The position numbers and the translations under genes were made by a program. Shown piece by piece: positions 13,696 to 18,575 of a DNA stretch of 18,575 bases (its first letter is position 1; every line of letters begins with the position of its first letter). The notes beneath the pieces are model-generated. The model was not told the DNA's origin, searched no databases, and saw only the letters and a list, made by a program, of their open reading frames with translations. Source of the DNA: UBA9715 sp045614225 (GTDB taxonomy: Bacteria; Actinomycetota; Coriobacteriia; Coriobacteriales; Eggerthellaceae); NCBI GenBank assembly GCA_045614225.1, contig JAZLCO010000040.1, positions 1 through 18,575 of the forward strand, read 5' to 3'.

Positions 13696-14454
13696 TTATT
13701 TGTGCGCGACGTGCACGGCGGCGATTCCGCCTGTGTAGTTCTTCCACGTGACGTCGTGGAAGCCGGCTTGCTCCATGAGAGCGGCCAGCCCGCGCTGGTC
13801 GGGGAAGGCGCGAATCGACTTCGCAAGGTAGACGAAGCCCGCCTTGTCACCGGTAATCAGTCCGCCCCAGAACGGGATGAGGTGCTTCAGGTAGAACGAG
13901 TACAGTGCGCGCCAAACCGGGTTCGGCGGCGTCGAGAATTCGAGACATATAAGCGATCCGCCTGGCTTCAGCACGCGATACATTTCCGAGAGCGCACGTG
14001 TGCGGTCAGGCATGTTGCGGATTCCATACGCCATGGTGATGATGTCGTAGCTCTCGTCGGCATACGGGATGTCCTGCGCGTCGACGACGTCGAAGTCGAT
14101 CGGCACGTTGCCGAAATCGCCATGCGCCTGGTGCATGCGCGCCACCTCGAGCATCTCAGGGACGAGGTCGGTGCATTGGATGTGGCGCGGGCGGTGGAAG
14201 CGCGCCACCCAACGCGACACGTCGCCCGTGCCACCTGCGATGTCGAGCACGTCGTCACTCGGCTTGATGGGTGCTTGGCGCATCATGCCGTCGAGCCAGC
14301 GGCGGTATGCGCCGAAGCTCGACACGGCGTTGAACCTTTCGTACTTGCGTGCGATTTGCGAAAAGATGTCGTACACACGCTCGGTCGAAATCTCGGCTGG
14401 TGCAGCCTTGCCCGTTGCGGTGTCGATGGTTTGAAGTGCTTTGTTCGTATCCAT
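13696..14454 (-). CDS. menG: Demethylmenaquinone methyltransferase (MenG/UbiE family)
   Basis: A 252-aa SAM-dependent C-methyltransferase of the UbiE/COQ5 family, which performs the last step of menaquinone synthesis (or ubiquinone synthesis in other phyla). The hallmarks are VYDIFSQIARKYERFNAVSS (28-47), motif I VLDIAGGTGDVSRWVARF (69-86), FDVVDAQDIPYADESYD, ITMAYGIRNMPDR with the family's G-x-R-N-M/V motif, and EFSTPPNPVWRALYSFYLKH. In an anaerobic actinobacterium, menaquinone is the expected product. No SD is visible; TATACT lies exactly 6 bases before the ATG, so the mRNA is probably leaderless. It is monocistronic, closed by a strong hairpin at 13651-13679. Confidence 0.93.
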   Translation of the reverse strand: MDTNKALQTIDTATGKAAPAEISTERVYDIFSQIARKYERFNAVSSFGAYRRWLDGMMRQAPIKPSDDVLDIAGGTGDVSRWVARFHRPRHIQCTDLVPEMLEVARMHQAHGDFGNVPIDFDVVDAQDIPYADESYDIITMAYGIRNMPDRTRALSEMYRVLKPGGSLICLEFSTPPNPVWRALYSFYLKHLIPFWGGLITGDKAGFVYLAKSIRAFPDQRGLAALMEQAGFHDVTWKNYTGGIAAVHVAHK

Positions 14455-14460
14455 GCGAAC

Positions 14461-14466
14461 AGTATA
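14461..14466 (-). promoter_or_regulatory. Leaderless -10 of menG
   Basis: TATACT on the minus strand, followed by GTTCGC and the ATG at 14454. Five of six positions match TATAAT, and the spacing puts the first transcribed base at the start codon. No clear -35. Confidence 0.5.
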
Positions 14467-14517
14467 GTCGATGTGGTTGTGTCAGGGGTGGTTCTCTTGG
14501 GAGGCTGAGGCTTGTCG

Positions 14518-14580
14518 GACCAGACACTTACCGGGTGAGTTGTCTGGTAACCAGACAGCTCACCCGGTAAGTGTCTGGTC
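14518..14580. repeat. 63-bp hyper-palindrome: two tandem 30-bp palindromes
   Basis: Arms 14518-14548 and 14550-14580 are reverse complements at 30 of 31 positions (the exception is a T opposite G, which still pairs in RNA), with one central A. Each arm is itself a palindrome: CCAGACA at 14520-14526 faces TGTCTGG at 14541-14547, with CTTACC facing GGTGAG inside, and the same again in 14550-14579. So it can be read as one hairpin or as two copies of one dyad site. It lies between the divergent menG and GDPD genes and its right end reaches the expected -35 zone of the GDPD promoter, which favours an operator over a terminator. Confidence 0.75.
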
Positions 14581-14599
14581 TGTTTGGCTGCCACAACTT

Positions 14600-14605
14600 T
14601 ATAAT
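14600..14605 (+). promoter_or_regulatory. Consensus -10 element for the GDPD gene
   Basis: TATAAT, full consensus, 44 bases before the ATG at 14649. The region 17-18 bases upstream falls in the right end of the palindromic element and has no -35 consensus, which suggests that a bound regulator could control access. Confidence 0.55.
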
Positions 14606-14648
14606 GCGTAATGGACCGAATTCCAAAACGCAGCCGAGGTGGTCGAAC

Positions 14649-16124
14649 ATGGCTAAAAAGCGTTCATCTGCGGGAAAGAAAGCCGGTATCACGATTGGCG
14701 TTATCGTCGTTGTGGTTTTGGGCGTGACCGTCTTCCTCAAAATGCCCGGCGAAAGCGCGGCCAAGCAGCTCGAGCCGTTCATGAAGGCGCCTATCGCGCA
14801 CCGTGGCTACTTCGACAATGAAGGTCCGGCGCCCGAGAACTCGCTTGCCGCATTCCAGCTCGCTGTCGACCACGGATATTGCGTCGAGATTGACACACAG
14901 CTCACAGCGGATGGCACAGTCATTGTGCTGCACGACAAGAGCCTTCTGCGCACGAGCGGTGTCGACCGTAACGTCGATGAAATGACCGATGCCGAATTGG
15001 CTGAGTGCCGCCTGTTCGACTCCGATGAAAAGGTGCCCACATTCGCCGAGGTGCTCGACCTGATCGACGGCCAGGTGCCGTTGCTCGTCGAGATCAAGGG
15101 CGAGGCGGGCGATGATGTCGTCGCCATTTCCGCTGCGACCTACGAACAGCTCAAGACCTATGACGGCGTCTACATCGTGCAGTCGTTCAACCCGTTCGCG
15201 CTGCAGTGGTTCAAGGACAATGCGCCCGACGTTCCGCGAGGACTGCTCGCGAAGGATCTCATAGCAGATTCCGAGGGCCAATCGCTCCTCAATCGAATTG
15301 TGCTCACGCCGATGTTCACGAACTTTCTGGCGCGCCCGAACTTTTTCTCGTACGAGCTGAAGAGCTCTGGTCAGCTTACATTCCAAGCCATGAAGAACCT
15401 ATCTGACCTGCCGTGTTTCGCGTGGATTCTTCAGAGTCAGGAAGAGCTCGATGCCGCACGTGCGCAAGGCTTCGACGGGTTTATCTTCGACAGCTTCGAG
15501 CCCGATGCTCAGACGGCTGCCGTGCCGTCCAATGCGATGAGCTCGGCATCGTCCGCTACCGCGAGCGCTGCTTCTCAAAGCGCGGCCAGTGCTGCTTCGC
15601 AAAGCTTGGCAGCATCGAGCAGCTCCACTGGTGCAGCACAGGGTTCGACTTCAAAAGGTGAGGGGGAAGAAATGTTCGGTCAATTGCGTTCGGCGTATTA
15701 CAGCGATTCAGGAAACAGCCTCGGCAATCTGTATTCGGTCGAAGCGTGCCGCGGTGACGACGGCAGCATGATCGTCCGTGTTCGCGAGGCCGAGATGCAC
15801 AGCGTCCCCATCGAGGTGCACGAGTACCGCGCGCCCGATGACTTGCTCGACCAGATCGACGCCATCGTGGGTCAGGCGGGCATGAAGGAATGGGGCGAAC
15901 TGCCGCCCAGTGAGTTCATCGCGCTCGACGCAGCCACGACCTCGATCAACCTCGAATACGAAAACGCCGATCCCGCTGAGTTCATTCCCAAATACTTGCG
16001 CTATTCCTTCAACGACGAACTGCCCGAGGGTGGCCGAGAGGCGATCAACGGCATCTACGATCTGATGATCGCGTGCGCAACTGAAGACAATCTCATCAGC
16101 GAGTACACCGAAAAGGTTCGTTAA
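14649..16124 (+). CDS. Membrane-anchored glycerophosphodiester phosphodiesterase with extra C-terminal domain
   Basis: A 491-aa protein. A basic N-terminus (MAKKRSSAGKK) and one hydrophobic helix, GITIGVIVVVVLGVTVFL, anchor it with the catalytic part outside. The GDPD domain spans about residues 45-285. Catalytic residues are His51-Arg52 in IAHRGY, Glu64 in PENSLAAF, Glu80 and Asp82 in VEIDTQ, and His95 in LHDKSL; it hydrolyses glycerophosphodiesters to glycerol-3-phosphate and an alcohol. A Ser/Ala-rich linker (~288-341) joins a 150-aa C-terminal domain (from MFGQLRSAYYSD) that I do not recognise. The ATG at 14649 has GAGGTGG upstream; the longer frame from 14571 would start before the -10. 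An internal ATG at 15672 has a strong SD, so the last domain may also be made alone. Confidence 0.9.
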   Translation: MAKKRSSAGKKAGITIGVIVVVVLGVTVFLKMPGESAAKQLEPFMKAPIAHRGYFDNEGPAPENSLAAFQLAVDHGYCVEIDTQLTADGTVIVLHDKSLLRTSGVDRNVDEMTDAELAECRLFDSDEKVPTFAEVLDLIDGQVPLLVEIKGEAGDDVVAISAATYEQLKTYDGVYIVQSFNPFALQWFKDNAPDVPRGLLAKDLIADSEGQSLLNRIVLTPMFTNFLARPNFFSYELKSSGQLTFQAMKNLSDLPCFAWILQSQEELDAARAQGFDGFIFDSFEPDAQTAAVPSNAMSSASSATASAASQSAASAASQSLAASSSSTGAAQGSTSKGEGEEMFGQLRSAYYSDSGNSLGNLYSVEACRGDDGSMIVRVREAEMHSVPIEVHEYRAPDDLLDQIDAIVGQAGMKEWGELPPSEFIALDAATTSINLEYENADPAEFIPKYLRYSFNDELPEGGREAINGIYDLMIACATEDNLISEYTEKVR

Positions 16125-16217
16125 TTCGAAAACGTCCTTGCGATTTGGAAAAGCGCTTTGATGTGAGAATCGAAGGTCGACGAGCACTTGCCTTTGCGGT
16201 GCCCACCAGCTTTTCAG

Positions 16218-17024
16218 TTAGCAGCAGAACAGTTCGCGCATGAGTGCCCGCTTGTCGGCGTCGATGTCGAGCGCCTGCTCGCAGAACGCCTCGAAGCCCC
16301 CATGGTGCTCGGCAGCTTCGTCGTATGCCGCTTCCAGATAGCGCTCGTCGGCGCGGAAGAAGCTCCGCGCTGCCTCACGTGCGGAGTCGCTCGGGAGCAT
16401 CCTGCCGATGGTGGCGAGCAGGTGCTCGATCACGCCGGTCAGGCATTCGTTCGTCAGCAGGTAATCCTCGACGATGTCGTCATGCGAAGCCCCAAGCGAT
16501 TCGAGCACGATGGCGGTTGCGAACCCGGCGCGGTCTTTTCCCGCCGTGCAGTGCCACAACACCGCCTCGCCGTATTCGGCGCTCTCGATGAGCTCGTTGA
16601 TGAAACGCGTGTACTGCGCGATGGCGAACGGGTCGCTTACGAACCTCCGATACATGAGTTCCATGTGTTGGTCGACAAGCGACGGGTCGATGTCTTCACC
16701 CCGGGAGAGCATCTCGATGATCCGTGCGTCGCTCTTGCTGTCGCGCGTGATGCCGGCGCGCACGTCCTCGATGATGGGAAGATGCAGGTTAACGGCGCCG
16801 GCAATCTCCGGGTCGGGCTTCTCGTCGCGTCCGACGGCGCTGCGCAGGTCGATGACTTTTCCGATGCCCAGTTCGCCGAGCTTGACGAGGTCGGCTTCGG
16901 AAGCATCTGCCAGTTGGTCCGAGCGCAGCATTTTGCCGCTCGCTATCTTGAGGCCTCCTGCGACTGTCGTACCGCCTAGGTCGCGGACGTTGTGGAGCCC
17001 TTCGAATTTGATCTGCGTGCCCAT
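16218..17024 (-). CDS. Tyrosine-protein phosphatase-like protein (PTP/Y_phosphatase3 type)
   Basis: A 268-aa enzyme with the Cys-dependent phosphatase P-loop HCTAGKDRAG (158-167), nucleophile Cys159 and Arg165. The N-terminal NVRDLGG (12-18), LRSDQL and KVIDLRS (56-62) are hallmarks of the bacterial subfamily that includes dual-specificity and lipid (PtpB/Lip-type) phosphatases. The GKDR form of the P-loop with a Lys is often associated with phosphoinositide or Ser/Thr/Tyr activity, so the substrate could be protein or lipid. SD GGGAGA is 5 bases before the ATG. No signal peptide is seen, so it is probably cytoplasmic or exported by an unknown route. The 93 bases between its stop and the convergent GDPD gene show no strong terminator. 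Confidence 0.9.
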   Translation of the reverse strand: MGTQIKFEGLHNVRDLGGTTVAGGLKIASGKMLRSDQLADASEADLVKLGELGIGKVIDLRSAVGRDEKPDPEIAGAVNLHLPIIEDVRAGITRDSKSDARIIEMLSRGEDIDPSLVDQHMELMYRRFVSDPFAIAQYTRFINELIESAEYGEAVLWHCTAGKDRAGFATAIVLESLGASHDDIVEDYLLTNECLTGVIEHLLATIGRMLPSDSAREAARSFFRADERYLEAAYDEAAEHHGGFEAFCEQALDIDADKRALMRELFCC

Positions 17025-17060
17025 GTTCTTCTCCCGTTCCGCCTGCGTATGAAGTGGTGC

Positions 17061-17099
17061 AAAACGCCCGCGCAGCCTATGTGGCCACGCGGGCGTTTT
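17061..17099 (-). terminator. Intrinsic terminator of the ferredoxin gene
   Basis: AAAACGCCCGCG (17061-17072) and CGCGGGCGTTTT (17088-17099) pair over 12 bp. On the minus strand the stem ends in a short U-run, 18 bases after the ferredoxin stop. It separates that gene from the phosphatase gene that starts at 17024. Confidence 0.88.
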
Positions 17100-17116
17100 C
17101 GTTCAAGCAGCTCGCG

Positions 17117-17284
17117 CTAAAGGGAAAGCGCGTCCTGCGGGCAAGCGTCAACGCAGATGCCGCACTCGATGCAGGCGTCGGCGTCGACCTCGCACACGTC
17201 ATCGACCGTAAGCGCGTCTTGCGGGCATTCGTCCACGCAGATGCCGCAGGCGATGCAATCGTCGGTGTTGATGTTAACTGCCAT
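17117..17284 (-). CDS. 2[4Fe-4S] ferredoxin
   Basis: A 55-aa protein. The translation starts MAVNINTDDCIACGICVDEC, continues PQDALTVDDVCEVDADAC and ends IECGICVDACPQDALSL. Two C-x2-C-x2-C-x3-C-P motifs, the classical clostridial-type pair, each bind a [4Fe-4S] cluster with the fourth ligand exchanged between motifs. The two halves are clear internal duplicates (CGICVD-x-CPQDAL). It is a low-potential electron carrier for anaerobic redox enzymes; the partner enzyme cannot be told from context. It starts at the ATG at 17284 behind AAAGG (about 11 bases) and is closed by a strong terminator. Confidence 0.95.
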   Translation of the reverse strand: MAVNINTDDCIACGICVDECPQDALTVDDVCEVDADACIECGICVDACPQDALSL

Positions 17285-17440
17285 GATAACCAGCCTTTCT
17301 CGTCTTGGTTTGCCGGGAAGAGCCCTCTCTCTTCGTGCAAGATAGTAGCATCGATTGCCGGGAAACGCGGGAAGTTTGCTCCGTGTTCCCTGCGGGGAGG
17401 TTGATTTTACTGGTAATTGGAGAGCGTGAGGACGGTGGCG

Positions 17441-17477
17441 TTGAGCTCGAATTGCCCGAATGGGCGCCCAAGCTCAA
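17441..17477 (-). terminator. Compound hairpin downstream of the Cys-ended protein gene
   Basis: TTGAGCT (17441-17447) pairs with AGCTCAA (17471-17477). Inside, GCCC (17454-17457) pairs with GGGC (17462-17465) around GAAT. It starts 10 bases after the stop of the gene at 17487. There is no U-run, so termination is only likely. The remaining part of the 202-base gap to the ferredoxin start shows no gene. Confidence 0.4.
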
Positions 17478-17486
17478 ACGTCAGTC

Positions 17487-17945
17487 CTAGCAGCCGCAGC
17501 TTTCCTCGCTGGGCCGATAGGTGTTGCCGCAGCCGTTCTGGTAGCACGTCGGCTTGAATTCGAGCACCTTTTTGCCGAGGGCCGGGTTCGTGCGCAACGT
17601 GACCATCGTGCCGTAGATGGCGCCCGCGTCGAGCGCGACGATGCGCGGGTTCGAGGCGATCATCGTGCGGTAGATCTCTGCGGCCGTCCAGCCTTCGATG
17701 CACATGGGGTTTTCGATGGTGTCGAAGTAGCGCGGTTCGGGTTGGTCGACGTAACGGCAGAATTCCTGGTAGATGTCATCGTTTTCAGGTGCGAAAAGCG
17801 TCTTGGTATAGTCGGGGCGGTGCGTCAGGCACGATGCCTCGTCGCTGATCGTCTTGTCGAGTTCGGCGAAGTACGCACGCGCCGCATCTCCTCGCTGGCC
17901 TGTACCTGCTGCAATTGCCGCTTGCTCGCGTTCGTAACAACCCAT
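17487..17945 (-). CDS. Conserved-looking protein of unknown function with C-terminal Cys cluster
   Basis: A 152-aa soluble protein; I do not recognise the family. It has an excellent SD (AAGGGGG, 6 bases from ATG) and consistent codon use, so it is a real gene. The N-terminus MGCYEREQ and the C-terminus (CYQNGCGNTYRPSEESCGC) are Cys-rich, with five Cys in the last 19 residues. The middle has DDIYQEFCRYVDQPEPRYFD, ENPMCIEGWTAAEIYRTMIA and LDAGAIYGTMVTLRTNP. The Cys spacing could bind a metal or an Fe-S cluster, or form disulfides. No signal peptide. Next to a ferredoxin gene on the same strand, but 202 bases apart with a hairpin between. It lies 92 bases after the EamA-type gene. Confidence 0.75.
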   Translation of the reverse strand: MGCYEREQAAIAAGTGQRGDAARAYFAELDKTISDEASCLTHRPDYTKTLFAPENDDIYQEFCRYVDQPEPRYFDTIENPMCIEGWTAAEIYRTMIASNPRIVALDAGAIYGTMVTLRTNPALGKKVLEFKPTCYQNGCGNTYRPSEESCGC

Positions 17946-18037
17946 GATGCGCCCCCTTCGTCGTGCAATGCTTCACTGGCTACTCTACGGTTTTCCGACG
18001 TCACATGCAAGCGAAGCGAAGGAGCTGGCTAAATGCG

Positions 18038-18575
18038 TTATTCCTTCTTCTGCAACAGTGGTCCCACGGTGATCGACGCGATGCCGGCGATGATGAGCAC
18101 GATGCCGACGCCTTCCATGGGAGCGATGGTCTCGCCCAAGATGAGGAAGGCGAAGAACAGCGAGAACGGTGTCTCGCTGATGCCTATGAGCGAGGTTTTC
18201 GTTCCGCCGATATGCTTGACAGCTTGGATGTAGAGCACGACCGGCAGGATCGTGTTCGCAAGCGCCATCGTGCAGCCGACTCCGATTTGATACGGCGTGA
18301 GCGCGAGCATTGTGGGAACCGATGGGGCGAAGATGATGCACGACGCGAGCAAGCTCGTCCAGCTGAGCGTGAACGTGACGGTGAACGATCCTTCGGTGCG
18401 GCCTGTTATCTGGATGATGACGGTGTAAATGGCGAACGCCAGAGCCGAGGCCAGCGCGAACACGAGGCCGAGCGGGTCGAGCTTGAGCTCGCCGCCGATG
18501 ATGCCCGAGATCAGAACGAGGCCCATGATCGACAGCACGAGTGCGACGGCGACAGAGACGGTGAGCTTTTCGTGG
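18038..18575 (-). CDS. EamA/DMT-type transporter, C-terminal part, cut by window edge
   Basis: The frame is open to the end of the window and runs to a TAA at 18038-18040; the first codons lie outside. Visible are the last ~178 residues with about six hydrophobic helices. The typical second EamA repeat is seen: LGLVFALASALAFAIYTVII, ANTILPVVLYIQAVKHIGGT, KTSLIGISETPFSLFFAFLI, then LGETIAPMEGVGIVLIIAGI. The signature L-G-E-x-x-x-x-x-x-x-G-x-x-L-I-x-x-G is clear. Family members export metabolites such as amino acids; the substrate is unknown. The apparent start at 18538 is an internal GTG, not a true start. Confidence 0.9.
   Translation of the reverse strand, partial: HEKLTVSVAVALVLSIMGLVLISGIIGGELKLDPLGLVFALASALAFAIYTVIIQITGRTEGSFTVTFTLSWTSLLASCIIFAPSVPTMLALTPYQIGVGCTMALANTILPVVLYIQAVKHIGGTKTSLIGISETPFSLFFAFLILGETIAPMEGVGIVLIIAGIASITVGPLLQKKE

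Noticed and set aside
14283..14594. Minus-strand frame through the 63-bp palindrome
   Set aside because: Part of it is translation of the palindrome; the rest is antisense or out of frame to menG. No start signal.
14571..14648. Upstream extension of the GDPD protein by 26 residues
   Set aside because: This start would precede the TATAAT -10, overlap the palindrome and lack a Shine-Dalgarno; the ATG at 14649 has one.
17077..17340. 87-codon minus-strand frame covering the ferredoxin locus
   Set aside because: It is the wrong frame; the adjacent frame gives a 55-aa protein with two perfect cysteine motifs.
17305..17490. 61-codon plus-strand frame in the gap before the ferredoxin
   Set aside because: No Shine-Dalgarno, no motif, and it runs through a hairpin and into the end of the opposite gene.
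1..18575. CRISPR arrays
   Set aside because: No regularly spaced direct repeats of 25-40 bases were seen; the repeats found are inverted or isolated pairs.

Overview
The window looks like chromosomal DNA from a high-GC, anaerobic Actinomycetota of the class Coriobacteriia, probably Eggerthellaceae. This is inferred from several signs: G+C-rich codon use, the menaquinone methylase gene, a nuclease-like gene family that I associate with Coriobacteriia, the short two-cluster ferredoxin and the LUD-domain protein. No rRNA or tRNA gene is present, so the placement is not proven.

Left part (1-7030), mostly metabolic and transport genes. It opens with the 3' end of an acyl-CoA synthetase gene. A minus-strand pair follows (NUDIX hydrolase, then GNAT acetyltransferase). 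Next is a monocistronic iron-dependent alcohol dehydrogenase with a repeat-rich upstream region. Convergent to it is a complete minus-strand polar amino-acid ABC importer: permease, permease, ATPase, lipoprotein.

Centre (7031-11269), the accessory part and the most interesting. Four codirectional, tightly spaced genes encode a small HipA-like kinase, a protein joining an unfamiliar N-terminal domain to a C-terminal HTH, a six-helix-type membrane protein, and a lysozyme/transglycosylase-like protein with no signal peptide. The kinase start codon follows a perfect 9-bp inverted repeat that overlaps a -10 element and has no Shine-Dalgarno, so the promoter looks leaderless and self-regulated. After this cluster come a 151-bp MITE-like element with perfect 30-bp terminal inverted repeats and a predicted PD-(D/E)XK-type nuclease-like gene.

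Right part (11270-18575), core and housekeeping genes. These are rsmJ (minus), a LUD-domain protein (plus), a TVP38/DedA-type membrane protein (minus), the menaquinone methylase menG/ubiE (minus) and a membrane-anchored GDPD phosphodiesterase with an extra C-terminal domain (plus). Then come a tyrosine-phosphatase-type enzyme, a 55-aa 2[4Fe-4S] ferredoxin, a Cys-ended protein of unknown function and the end of an EamA-type transporter, all on the minus strand. Between menG and the GDPD gene lies a 63-bp hyper-palindrome made of two tandem 30-bp palindromes.

At least three genes (the kinase, menG and the TVP38-type gene) show TANNNT-N6-ATG with no Shine-Dalgarno, the usual architecture of actinobacterial leaderless mRNAs. 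No CRISPR array, RNA gene or intact insertion sequence was seen.
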